64,000 bases of DNA, taken from positions 1,116,001-1,180,000 of the forward strand of contig NC_052479.1 of NCBI RefSeq assembly GCF_009730915.1, in the 5' to 3' direction. The DNA comes from Dioscorea cayenensis subsp. rotundata (taxonomy: Eukaryota; Streptophyta; Magnoliopsida; Dioscoreales; Dioscoreaceae). The position numbers and the translations under genes were made by a program. Shown piece by piece: positions 36,330-47,799 of the stretch. The notes beneath the pieces are model-generated. The model saw nothing but the letters and a program-made list of their open reading frames with translations, made no database searches and had not been told where the DNA came from. The number at the start of each line of letters is the position of its first letter. Position 1 is the stretch's first letter.

Positions 36330-39107
36330 CTATTTTGGTTGCCTTTGTTCTGGTTCATCGGAACTTTGTTCGGGTTTGTTGTCATTGTCTTTCGTTGTTT
36401 GAGTTGTTCCCGATGTCTGCGCGGTCTGGATTTCGGGGTTGTATGTTTGGGAAGCGAGGAAATTGAGAGCTGAAACTACATCTTTGATCACCGGCCTTAA
36501 GAGAGGTTGCTCATGAACACACATTGCAGCCACAGCAAGTGCTTGGTATAATGATCTTGTTGAATACTGCCCGTTAAGTACCGGGTCGGCCATTTGTGAG
36601 AATTTCCTTCGATCTTTGAACAATGGCCTCGCCTGCAAAGAAACATGAAATAGAAGTTTACAAATGGGATAACGGCGTGTTAAATATGAAATAAAAAGAT
36701 TGGCAAAGATTGTGGGAACAAAATGTGGGTTTGTAAATTAACTTAAAAGAAAAAATAACTCCTCGAAATGTGATAAATCCCATGGCAAAGATAAATAAGA
36801 ATGGTTCATGGAAAGATTTATTTCAACTGAGGAATGAAAATTGACCTTGGAAACAGATATGTCCTTCGTGGGCACATCAATGTTCATTTGTGCTCTCCTC
36901 AGCCTTGAAGTTAGATAAACAAGATCAGAATAGATATCTAGAAACTAGCTCATTTTCAATATAACGCACGGCAACTACGTCCACGGGAAACAGTTCAACC
37001 ATCCAAAGTAATATTTACAATGTAAAGCATGCCGAGAACAAACAGACAAGTCTGTGGTTTATCCACATTTACCTCCACAAGTGAAATCTCACAATAAAAA
37101 ATAGAGGCTTACCCATGCAACAAGGTTTCGCTCCGCGGGAGCTCTACGATTGTCAATAGCTCTCCTTCCGGTGATAATCTCCAGAAGAACAACTCCAAAA
37201 CTATACATATCTGATTTTGGTGTAAGTTGCCCAGTCATTGCGTACTCAGGGGCGCAGTATCCATATGTGCCCATCACCCTGGTTGTAACATGAGTGTCAT
37301 CTCCGACAGGACCGAGCTTTGCCAATCCAAAATCAGATAACTTTGGGTAATATCCCTCTCCGAGCAAAATGTTAGAGCATTTCAAGTCTCGGTAGATAAC
37401 AGGGGGTTTGGCTATGTCATGCAAATATTCCAATCCTTTGGCTGCACCAGCAGCTATTTTCATCCTTGTATCCCAGTCCAGCCCTTGTCTTCCTGGAATA
37501 GGATCTGTTGCCAAGAGTATGAACATTAGAAACATTAACTAGAACAACAGAAAAACAAAACCAGTACTTAGACAATACCGAAAAGATGGTCTTCCAATGA
37601 TCCTAATGGCATGTACTCATAAACCAATAGCCTCTGGTCACCGTCCTTACAAGAACCAATTAGATTAACAAGGTTAGGGTGGTGAAGAAGCCCTAAGAAC
37701 ATCACTTCAGCAGAAAATTCGCTATTTCCTTGCAATCCATTTAGGTCAAGCTGCTTTATGGCAACAACCTGTGGAAAGATAGTAAATTGAGAGCTTCGGA
37801 AAGTCAACATCAATGAAACATAATCTTTATCAAACAAATACATGATCATTTGTCATGAGTATCATTTAGAGGTCTTCAGAATCAGAATGCTACAAATAAA
37901 CCTCGCTCAAGTCATGGAAAGTCAAATTATCACAAATTTGCATTAATGATAAACCTAAGCATCCCAAACCTCCCGGAACCTAAACTCAGAAATGAAAGAT
38001 GTCCTAATGAGAATATTTAATCTGAAATCAATTAACAGGACTATAGGCCATAGTTAAAAGAATAATGAAAAATTGCTGTCTTGACAAGATGAAACCATGC
38101 TAAACGATAAAGCTATGTCAATGACTCAACGGCCCCAACTTTTGTAGTTTAAAAAGCTAGCTTTATGTTTGAGTTTGACAGCAAGATGGTACAGTAGACT
38201 TATTGGAGTTAAGTGAACAAGAAAAAAAAATGTTTGAGAACTAAAGAGAAGGCGACATCTTACCTGGTTGATACTTTCCAAATAGCCTTTGTAAACCCTG
38301 CCAAATCCCCCTTCTCCCAACATGCAATCTGATAGGAAATTATTGGTGGCAATTGCCAATTCACTAAATGTGAAGGTACGTGTAGAACTGTCCTGAGAAC
38401 TTTTACACAAGGCGTCTTTCTTGATATCTATTGAACTTTGTTTCTTTACATCCACTTGGAGATTACGCTTTGACTTCTCTACTGGACATGATGAAGCAAA
38501 AGTAAAGGTAAGAATTCTACAGCAGTAAACTAGAAAAGAGCATGCATAAACCAAAAGAAAAACTTTGATCCATTAGCTTATTCTACACTAGTTGATACAA
38601 GAAAAGGAACACAAAACTCCAGAATTTTTAATAAACAAATCAACGGAAACAGTACAAAAAGGATCAACAGGCATAAGTCGAATCGATAAGATTCTATACC
38701 ATGAACAGAGAACAACAACGAAAAAGAGCTACTTTTATTTTTTTAAAAAAAATTTCAATCTAACGAACATCATCCCCTCCAGAAAACTTTGTAAAACAAA
38801 AACATCTAAATCAATAAGAAAAAAACCCTAGAAACAAAGAGATTAATTTTCAAATCCAAAATGCAACACATGAATAGATCTGTAATCTCCATAAAAATCC
38901 AATCTTTCATATCAAATCAAGCACAACTCAAACAAATCCAACATCCCATAATAAAAAGATCTAATTTTTAAATCTCTCATAAAACAAGAAAAAAAGAAAA
39001 GAAAAAACCACAATCCCAATCATTTCCGTAGCACCTGACGAGGCCGAGCTCTGATCCTTTATATCAACGTCCTTGCAAGGATTCCCCACACAGCGAAACC
39101 ACCCCAT
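36330..39107 (-). CDS. Receptor-like cytoplasmic kinase, PBL type (RLCK-VII)
   Basis: Ser/Thr kinase acting at the plasma membrane downstream of receptor kinases. Exons 39107-39035, 38481-38264, 37768-37579, 37504-37113 and 36632-36330 give 391 residues. Gly2 and Cys6 in MGWFRCVG fit N-myristoylation and palmitoylation. The kinase domain shows GEGGFG at 80-85, the catalytic Lys in VAIKQL (K102), YRDLKCSN at 198-205, DFG at 218-220, APE at 245-247 and [17 protein letters not shown]. An RD-type catalytic loop with Tyr in place of His is normal for this group. The C-terminal tail is hydrophilic (Thr/Gln/Glu/Pro-rich). Plant PBL proteins act in immune and growth signalling; the exact member (PBL7, PBL25 or CDL1 side) cannot be settled here. 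Confidence 0.92.
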
Positions 39108-39239
39108 CTCCCTCCCTCCCTCCCTCTCTCTCTCGCTCTCTCTGATGAGAAGAAGTGAGAGAAGAGAAGCAGCCAAGAAGACAAATAAATAGAAAAGAAA
39201 GAGAAGCCAAACAAAAGGAATATAATATAATAAAAACAA

Positions 39240-39275
<36 letters not shown>
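39108..39275 (-). repeat. CT-rich leader and (AAT)n microsatellite of the kinase gene
   Basis: On the plus strand CCTCCCTCC and CTCTCTCTCTCGCTCTCTC run at about 39110-39141, so the kinase leader is a GA tract next to its ATG. An uninterrupted AAT array of about 11 units follows at 39241-39273. GA/CT tracts are frequent in plant core promoters and leaders. Confidence 0.8.
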
Positions 39276-40426
39276 GAAACAAAGATAGAGGCGTGGTTGT
39301 TATCTTGGTCAGCAACATCTGGTCCGGAGATCAAGAGGGTTGGAATTTGTTGATGGAAGCGTGGCCGCACGTGTGGACCAATGGTTGGAAGACCATCTTA
39401 AACTACTCAATTGTTTTCATTACTAAAACAAAGTGCAAGATTGATTTGCAGTTAATAATAAACGGAATGCAAGGATGGTTCTAGAAGGCTCAAAAATAAA
39501 AATTAAAAAAAAATTACCATGAGAAACAGTGCGATGGATCACCTGAAGTTCTCTTGAAGTTTCACCTGCCAAGAGATGGAAGTTGAAGTCTTCTTCCGTG
39601 ACATTGAATAGAACTATTTAGTTCTCATGATCATTTATATACAAATGTGATATGGAGACCCGGCCTTGCTTTTAACCGTCTACTAGTTTTTTCCGGTTTT
39701 CTTATGTTGTTTCAGGGAAGAAACTCTCTTAGTCTAAAAGTTATCTGTATTTTAGAGTATTTTTTTTATTATTTTTTATTTTTTAAATCCAGTAGATTTA
39801 TGTACTTTTATATTGTTTGTGTGACATTTTGTGTGTTTTTTACTTTTTTTAATGATAAAATTGAGAATTGCGGCTTACATACTTCTTCCAAAAAAAAAAT
39901 GGTGATGGATTAAACTAAAACAAGAATAAAAATTCAAGCTTGTGTTTGTGTAGCAGTATACGTACCTAATCCTGAAGCGTTTGGTAATGTTTGACAGGTG
40001 TGGCTTCCGGTGTATTTGCCTGTCTATTCAGAAGGTCAATGACTGAACTCAAGTTGGCTTTATCCCAAGTAAAGACAAAAATTAGCTGTTCTCTTATGGA
40101 TGAGTTGGTTAAAGAGGTAGCAAACTTTCAGGTTTTAAGAGGCTCTTTGGTCGGCAGCGAAAAACCATAAAAATTTACTGTTTTTGTTGTTTGGTTTGAT
40201 ATAAAAAAAATATTTTATATATAAATAAAGTTATATTTAAATCTCATCTTATAATATTCTAATTCACAGCAATTTTTACAGTAAGTTAAAATACTGCAAA
40301 AACTTTTGGTTACCCTCCACTTTAAGCAAAAGTTGCGGCATTTCCAATGTAAGGACATTGGGTTAGTTCTATAGGTTCTAGCCTTACGTAATATATATAT
40401 ATTCGAGAAAAAACTAAAAATAAAAG
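39276..40426. other. Intergenic, no gene seen
   Basis: Upstream of the kinase. T-rich stretches near 39757-39790 and 39840-39860. No recognised coding sequence or element ends. Confidence 0.45.
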
Positions 40427-40500
40427 GTACCTGAAGTGTTGTTCTTTGATGATGAGTTGGTAAAAGGGGGAAAAAACAATCAAAATGTAAACTTTAAAAC

Positions 40501-41495
40501 GTGTGTATTTGGATGACATGGAATGATAGGGAATTAAGTAATGATAGAGGGGAAAAGAAATTGGTAAGAGATAGTAATGAAATAGATATTTGGTTAGAAG
40601 GGTAATTCATTGAGAATAGAAAAAAAAAAAGTGGGGTTATGATAAGATTACATTTTTACCCCTTATATAAAGAAATGATAGTTTTTTTTAATAATTATTA
40701 CAAATAAGTACAACATAAATATTTATTTTATTATTAATAATTAATGTTTAATCCAAAAGCAATTTTAAATAAATACTAATAGTATTCTGCAATTAAAATT
40801 TATTAATGAATTTCAAATGAAATTTCTTTTACATAATTATTATATATATAATAATTACTACATAAATATTTATTTTATTATTATTAATTGATGTTTAACT
40901 AGAAATTAATTTGAAATAAATATTAATTTAATTCGGTACCTTGTATATTTTAATTAAATTTGAAATAATATATATTCAAATATTTATTAATATAAAATAA
41001 TTAAAACATAAATATTTATATTATTATTATTTAATGTTTAGTTAGAAATGATATTTATTTCAAATAATTATTATTTATAAATAATGAAAAAATAAATATT
41101 AACAGTAATTATCTCAAATAACATTTTTACATTCCGTACTTAGAATTTTTTTAATTAACTTCTAATAATCTTTATTTTAAATAATTATTATTTATAAAAT
41201 AATTAAATCATAAATATATATTTCATTATTATTAATTAATGTTTAACAAGGGCATAATAGTAATTTTGTGTTTTACAAGGACATAATAGTAATTTTTATG
41301 TTTCACAAAAGCATAATAGTAATTTTATATTTTACAAAGACATAATAATAATTTTGTAGGGGGGGGAATGAACCATTCCCTCAACAAGGGGGGAATACTT
41401 CATTACCCTGTGAGGGTTAATAGTGACCCCTCAAAAAAACCACCCAAATACATGTATGGAAATGTGTACGTTAAGGACATCATCCAAACACACAC
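40501..41495. mobile_element. Non-autonomous TIR DNA transposon, about 1 kb, inserted in the tandem array
   Basis: The left end GTGTGTATTTGGATGACAT and the right end, read inverted, GTGTGTGTTTGGATGATGT, match at 16 of 19 bases. It is flanked by TAAA on both sides (40495-40498 with two further bases AC at the left end, and 41496-41499). An unfilled paralogous site in the same array (ACTTTAAGGTT, near 41873) supports insertion at a TAA. There is no coding capacity; the interior is AT-rich with internal repeats. The superfamily is not certain; a 3-base TAA duplication would fit PIF/Harbinger. Confidence 0.65.
41243..41358. repeat. About 30-bp tandem repeat inside the TIR element, four copies
   Basis: CATAATA(G/A)TAATTTT recurs at 41253, 41282, 41312 and 41341, each followed by TTTTACAA or a close variant. 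It lies next to the right end, as subterminal repeats of some DNA transposons do. Confidence 0.85.
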
Positions 41496-42536
41496 TAAAG
41501 GTTCAAAGTGAGCATTTGGAATAAGAATAAGTAATATGCTTGAATAAAAGCTAAGATTAAATTGTGAAATCAAATCAAACAGAAGTTTACCAGTATAGGG
41601 AAGACTTGAATATCCTCCTGCTCTTTGATGAATGAGACAGTAAACAAGGAGAAGCAATCAAATTGCAAACTTTGAGGGAGATTTTAAGTGAGGAATGCTA
41701 TCAGTTGCAGCAGCAAGTAATAATATGATTGAGAAAAAGCTAAGATTAAATTTGAAAATATGATCAAACAGAAGCTTACCAGTACCAGGGAGGCTTATTC
41801 CACCAGATGTCAATTTCTTTGATGAATTGATTTGAGTTAGTAAACCTGCAAAAGATAATGATTAAATCAAAATTGCAAACTTTAAGGTTATAAGTGAGCA
41901 ACTCTATCAGTTCTGGCAATAAGCAATGACATATGCTTGAGAAGAAGCTAAGGTTAAATAAGGAAAGCAGATCAAACAGAAGCTTACCGGTACTGGAAGA
42001 CTTAAAATGTTGTCAGCCATATCCCGCTAGATGTGCAATTCTACGACGAATGAGTTGGTAAAAGAGGGACAAGCAATAAAATTGCATTGAGGTTCTAAGT
42101 GAACTATTCTATCATAATATGATTGAGAAAACACTAATATTAAATCAGGGAAGCAGATCAAACAAGCTTGCCAGTAGTAGGAAGGCTTGAATGTGCATAA
42201 GCTTACCTTAATTTGTAGAAGAACCAATGACTCGGAGGTGGTCGATGAGTGATCACACTAAAAATTGCTAGGAATAACTAAACGCTAGTGCAAACCACAA
42301 ATCAATCCACAAGCACAGAACAAATATCTTACACCTTTATTGGTATAGCTGAAGGTAACTACCCATTGCAGGGTAGCACCTTGTGCCAGTAGTCATCAAG
42401 AAGCCGACCAAGAGAGACATTCCAACTCTTTGTAAGCACAAGCAAATTTAACTTTAAATAATTTCTAATCATATTATTATCAATAAACTTCTTATTGTTA
42501 AGAAAGTAATAACCTCCTAGTATTTGAACTGGGGGA

Positions 42537-45500
42537 TCAACTCTTTGCTTCCCGGCATGTGTGTTCGTAAACAATTTGCCGCACAAATTGCCCACGTAGG
42601 CGTGGTCGCTGCTCAGCTAGTCTTTTCCTGCTTTGATATCGGACCTGAGAACCAACAACAGTAAAAGAAATGTCATTTTATCCACATCTAGCACAAAATT
42701 GGAAACTACAAAGTAAAAATAGAGAGGAAATAAAGAATCAAAGAAATGCAATGTGATGACAGATGTAGCGAGTGGTTAAACAAATTTCAAATTAAACTAA
42801 TTTCAGATCAGGAGGAAAGTTTCTGCTGAGCATAAGTCTTCACCCAGAGCAATTAAACACTATTGATTCAATGCAATTATAGTCAAGGGTCATGCCAATT
42901 AACCGCTATTTGTGATGATGCTCCGCTGGAGCTATTAGAAGACAACTAACCTAAATAACCTAAATAAGATAAAATAAATCCAAATTTCTACTTGTCTTTC
43001 ATTGGGATCTAGAAAAGCAATATTTCATGTGCAAGTGATGCTAAGTTGCTAACTACTCAACAATACACCTCCTGTGACCGACGACCAAATAGTCTATTGG
43101 TATACGTGCCGATAGAGCTCTTCACTAAGTGGTGAGAGTTCGATTCTCGGCTGAGGGTACATTTCTGGGAGATGTGAGCGGTAGTTATGTGCAGATTGTG
43201 TGCGGGCCCCGCCACCACTTGCTCCACCGAGACTTGTGCACGCCCTTGACGACCGTCAAGACCTTTAGGCTGTCTGTTCCTCTTGTCAAAAAAAAACAAT
43301 ACACCTCCTGTGGAAAGAGATGAATAACAAAAACAGGGCATCTGCCAAACTTAACAAAATAAAAAAGAGGCAAATCTGTTGATACCAAGTCAATCATCCA
43401 CCTCAAATAACTAAATTTCTTCAATGAAGAAAATAAGCCTACAATGAAAAACCTTCTACCTTCTTTTCAAAGTTCCGCTCTTTTCTTTTCTGCCGAAATT
43501 TGTTCAGCGCAGCCTCTCTGTGTGTAGAATGATTCTGGTCAACCCCATCTCCACTTCCACCACCACCACTCCCACTCCCACTGGCACCATAGATACCACT
43601 TTTTCCTGCAATCCCATTATCACTATCCATGTTAACTCCCCCACCTTTTGCTGCTGTACTGCTTCCATTCTGGCCATTGCTCCCGTGATTGCTGCCTGAT
43701 CTGCTCCCATTTAAGCTTAAGTGTGGAGCATTACCTTCCGTAGCTATAATAAACAATTTGGATGATCCACACTGCATATCATCTGTCTCCATGTTCTCAA
43801 GTGACAAATTATCATGATCTGCTAATGGCTGTTGCTGCTGCTCCTGCTGCTCCTGCTGCATGCTGTGGACATGGTGGTGGTGATGATTATAGTGGTGATG
43901 GTGGTACTGGAAATGGACCTGAATGTGAATTCCTCTAGATTGTGCTCCCGTTGCGGCTGTACCCACGTCATTAAATTTCTCCTGCACCACCAGCTGAGTA
44001 GCCAAATTTTGGTTTTGCACAGGATGAATGGCTGAAGTAGGGTTGATAAACTTCACCATTGATGAGGATGTTAACATTTCCTTTGGTGATGCTGATTTGG
44101 TGAAAGCATTCACTGTGGTAGACCCCATATCATTTTTGTCAGTGTTCGCGTTGGAACTCTGCTTCAAAGGAGCACCATTTGAATTAGATAACATGTTATG
44201 TGTAGAATCCGTCCTTGTTGCCTTTGAACTGTTATCAAGTGGACGCAAATAACTTCCTCTGTTTCCTGTGGGTGCCTGAGCAGATAAAGCAGAAGCGTTG
44301 TATCTGCACAATAATAAAAATCAATATAAGGCTCAATCACTTAAAACATTTATAGTAAACTTTGATAAATATTTTGTCTGCACCTTGAGAATGCGGACTG
44401 ATCAGAATGTCTCAAGATGTTGTGGTCATCATGAATGGCAGTTCCATCATCTTCACTCGACTGCAGCCTTTTCAAACTCAACTCAAGGGATGGCCATTCA
44501 TTACTGCCGATGATGGTTTTATTTACTGTTTCTGACACGTTGGGAAAGCTATCAGGATCTTTGGAAGATCGGGTTCCCATCTGAAAATCAACACTATTGG
44601 CTATTCCACCAATCAAATCAGCATCCTGGTTGCATGGTTCACCAGAATTTTCATCGGTATCCAGTTCCAAGATATTCACATTTACTTCTTTTTCAGGCTC
44701 AGTTTCATTCAACTTCTCCATACTGAAATCAGGCTTGTTCATATCAAGCTTCTCACAGGGATGAGATTCAGGATGCAAATATGGACTTCCTGGCAATACT
44801 ATTTCCAAGCCTTTGCCCATGGAAGTGTTGTCTGTAATAAAAATCATAAAATTTATAAAAGGCAGGGAAAGTTGAAGTTATTTATGTATCTTAATTCATA
44901 CCGGCAAATTCTTTTTGTTCTTGGGCATTCCTGGTAGTAGTCATAGGCATCAAGCCGTAGAAGAATGTTTCAGGCTTTGGATGGATGACATGTGCACAAG
45001 TACTGTCATGACGATTAGGCAACTGATGGGACAGAGGCATCGGTTGGGGACTGTCAAATCCAATGGCACGTTTGGTCCAAGAACTCTGCAAATTAAAGAT
45101 GAATGTGAATGATCTGATGGATGACTTGTGTACATGTACTGCCAACTAATACTGCAAAATTAGTTGAATGTATTTCAGTCTGAATACAAATCATTAGCAC
45201 AGCATTAATACCAATCCTGACATGTATCACATAAACATTGTATTTAGTTTAAATCCTGTCACCTCAAAATGGTTTCCTCAATATACCCATGTATAGAGTT
45301 TTCTGTTCTTTTTGTCAAACATCATCTATGTATGAACTTTGAAAACACTCGGCATTAAATCTTTTACTAAGATTTAACACGTTATACCCATCACAAGAAT
45401 GATGAAAATGATAGAAGTAAAACTGATCACATTTTTCCTTTTATCTGCAAATCATATAGAACTTGGCGAGCAATCAGTGGAGGTGAGTAAAATTTTTCCA

Positions 45501-47258
45501 CAGAAATTCACCATGTGGCGTGCATGTACATGTGTAACTGACATATAGAGGTCTGGAAAGATCTTAATTCTTCATTGTAAAAATCCTCATAAAAATGTTA
45601 GTACCTTCCCATTTATGAAATTAGAGAAACAAATGTGTGAAGAAGGCAGTAGAGAAGGCTAAATTCAATAAACAATCAACTAAAGTTTGGTAGACCACAG
45701 TGATGATCAAGCTTGCATGCAAAACTTGGATTAAAATTGATCTTACCTGAGTTCCACTTCCACTATCACTGCCATCCTGTGCATTCAAACCAAAGCTTCT
45801 ATTGTAATTCCCGTCATTACTCCCACTATGGTTATCTGAATTATCAACACTCTTCGACTTGGGAGATTTTTGAGTTTGTGTGCCAGTGTCACTTCTGCTA
45901 CCACTACCGCTAGACTGGTAAATTGAAAATTTTTATGAAAGAGACCAGAAAAATAGCACAAAATAATACTATCCCAAACACATAGGCAACAATGAAACCA
46001 AGATAAAAGTGATCGAAGTAGTAAAGATAACCATGATAACCATGAATCTTTGTTGGTGGAATAAATCTGATATGAGTGGTAAATAATAGCAACTTACACT
46101 GTGGCATCTCCTCCAAACATGTTGCCAAAGGTTTTTTAGCTCATTCTTACGGATAGGCTTAACTAAAAAATCAACTGCGCCTTCTGACAAACACTTTAAA
46201 GACTATACCCATGGAGTCTTTTGAAGACATTACTGCAGAAAAAGATCACAAGGAGTGGCAGTTATAAAAGTCAAAATAAAACAAGAGGAAAACTAATATA
46301 ACTTGATAAAATTTACTTTTTAGTCCGAGTATAGGAACAACACTTACAAATCACGGGAATCGTCTTGCAAGTTTTATGGCTCATTATCTTACATAATAGG
46401 CCAATGCCAGATAAGCATGGCATTACAACATCAGCCAAGACAAGATCAATATGATTTGTAAGATCTTCTAAGATTTTCCAAGCTTGTAGGCCGTTTGCAG
46501 CTGCAGTAACTGTAAGAAATTGATCTATCATCAAACAGGATGTATAAAATCCAAAGAGGGTGAAGAACAAGAATCTGTTTTGGCATTAAACATAAACAAT
46601 GACCAGCTAGATACATGACTATTAACTAATTTACTCAATCACTTACCAAAAACTCCACTTAAAATCCACTTTTACCTTAAGAGCGCTTACAAACAGTAAA
46701 TAATTTACAAAACATAAGATTCTAACCATAATAAGAAGAAACAACTAGATTAAGAATAAGAACCCAACAGTTATAAGTGATATTAGAGAGCATAACAACA
46801 ATTAACCACAGGACAGCATAGCATTGACTCCAGATAAATTGAGGATTAAATAATGCACATTTATGCAAAATATAACAGCAAAAAAACAGTGGAAAGAAAA
46901 TTCAGAATTGGTTCACATGACTGACACAACACAGAGGTCAAGTTCTTCATACTTAGTAAAATTAGTGCAAAAACATGCAATTCAGACAAAATTAATACAG
47001 GTTACCTTCATAGCTACAATTATGGAGCAAGGCAGTGAGGACTTGACGAGTTGAATCATCATTCTCTACCAGCAAAACCTTGATAGATCTGACAGGAAGG
47101 AACCTCTCCCAGAGCACCTTCTGAGGCTGCCCATTGTTCTGATTGGCCACAGGGGCCAACCCATCTTCTCTACTTCTCTCAATCACTTCTTGAGCCACCT
47201 CCTTACCCATAGATTCATCCGACACACCACCCCCAACCTGCTGAGAAACACCTCCCAT
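42537..47258 (-). CDS. PRR7: Pseudo-response regulator PRR7/PRR37-like, with a frame break in the receiver exon
   Basis: Circadian clock repressor with an N-terminal pseudo-receiver and a C-terminal CCT domain that binds DNA. Exons: 47258-47006, 46509-46348, 46232-46098, 45914-45747, 45085-44902, 44831-44384, 44303-43460, 42644-42537. The receiver shows [30 protein letters not shown] and [19 protein letters not shown]. The middle region has SSWTKRA as in PRR7. A His/Gln-rich segment precedes the CCT domain, which is split by the last intron ([18 protein letters not shown], then [12 protein letters not shown]). Exon 3 has one extra base (46194, after the Lys codon of GIVFK). As written the frame shifts and stops at 46173-46171 after about 158 residues; without that base the gene would code for 766 residues and every other join is in phase. 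It is either a sequence error or a true null allele. The phospho-acceptor position is Asp, not the Glu usual in this family. Confidence 0.9.
43060..43312 (+). mobile_element. tRNA-derived SINE with perfect target-site duplication, in the last PRR intron
   Basis: The 17-base duplication ACAATACACCTCCTGTG flanks the element at 43060-43076 and 43296-43312. The inserted sequence (43077-43295, about 219 bases) has an A-box-like AATAGTCTATTGGTA and a B-box AGTTCGATTCT (about 43138-43148), the two internal RNA polymerase III promoter parts of a tRNA-derived SINE. It ends in a short A run. It is much more GC-rich than the intron around it. It is inserted antisense to PRR transcription. The perfect duplication suggests a fairly recent insertion. 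Confidence 0.85.
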
Positions 47259-47500
47259 CAACCAGATTCAAAGAGCACAGCACTAAGCAACCCATTCTCC
47301 GCCATTCCTTTCCTTTCAAGAACTCCCCTTATTCAAAAAACACAACCATAAAATCCCTAACCCCAAACCAAAATCCACTGAAAAAAAAAAAACCATAAAA
47401 AATTCAAACTTTTCCCATCTAAACATAGAACTACAACAATAACATGAAGAATCCTGAATAAAAATAAAAATAAAAATCCCCCAAATAACACCAACATACC
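47258..47500 (-). other. PRR leader intron and possible upstream ORF
   Basis: A GT donor (GTAG|GTATGTTGG at about 47500) suggests a 5'UTR intron. The acceptor is not certain; GGTTGCTTAG at about 47285 is the best candidate. If the bases upstream of that are kept in the mRNA, an ATG at 47305-47303 opens a 15-codon frame whose TGA (47260-47258) shares its A with the main ATG. Confidence 0.4.
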
Positions 47501-47596
47501 TACGGCGAGACACCGTGCGACGAGCCTCAGATCACCAACGGCGAATCAAATCCTCAAAGACAAGAAGAAATCGAGGGATTTTGGGGGGATTTAGGG

Positions 47597-47794
47597 TTTA
47601 TATAGAGTGGGGGTTGGAGGGAAGGAGGGAGAGAAGACGCAAGGTTGGGAGGAAGGGGTGATGACGTGGAGAAAAGAAAGGTTTAGATGATTCCACGTGT
47701 CATAAGATCACGGGAGTGGGGCCCAGTCCTACGTGGACAAAATCTAAAGCCCGAAGCTCATGAGAAGGCGCCAAATCAGGGCCGCGCCAACGTG
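47597..47794 (-). promoter_or_regulatory. PRR promoter: TATA box and a cluster of four ACGTG elements
   Basis: On the minus strand TATATAAA lies at 47604-47597. Upstream are ACGTGG at 47664-47669, a perfect G-box CACGTG at 47694-47699, ACGTGG at 47731-47736 and ACGTG at 47790-47794 (plus-strand coordinates). G-boxes are bound by bZIP and PIF-type bHLH factors in light- and clock-controlled genes, which fits a PRR promoter. No evening element (AAAATATCT) was seen in this stretch. Confidence 0.6.
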
Positions 47795-47799
47795 GCCTT

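Larger units (their letters stand above)
40427..42210 (-). repeat. Tandem array of about 190-210 bp units carrying splice-site-like motifs, downstream of PRR
   Basis: Each unit contains, on the plus strand, a version of GAAGCTTACCAGTA, then TTTGATGAATGAGTTGGTAA, then CAATCAAAATTGCAAACTTT and a TGAGAAAAAGCTAAGATTAAAT block. The first motif occurs near 41581, 41771, 41981 and 42162. The first unit is split by a transposon (40501-41495). On the minus strand the motif reads GGTAAGCTTC, a good 5' splice site. One unit also has a strong acceptor (TCTTTTGCAG before GTTTAC, about 41845). The array lies past the PRR stop codon, so the units may be alternative 3'UTR exons or simply satellite-like sequence. 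Confidence 0.7.

Noticed and set aside
43138-43148. tRNA gene suggested by a B-box sequence
   Set aside because: There is no cloverleaf, the A-box is weak, and the target duplications and A tail show a SINE.
43057-43341. 94-residue minus-strand frame in a PRR intron
   Set aside because: It is the body of the SINE and its duplications, not a host gene.
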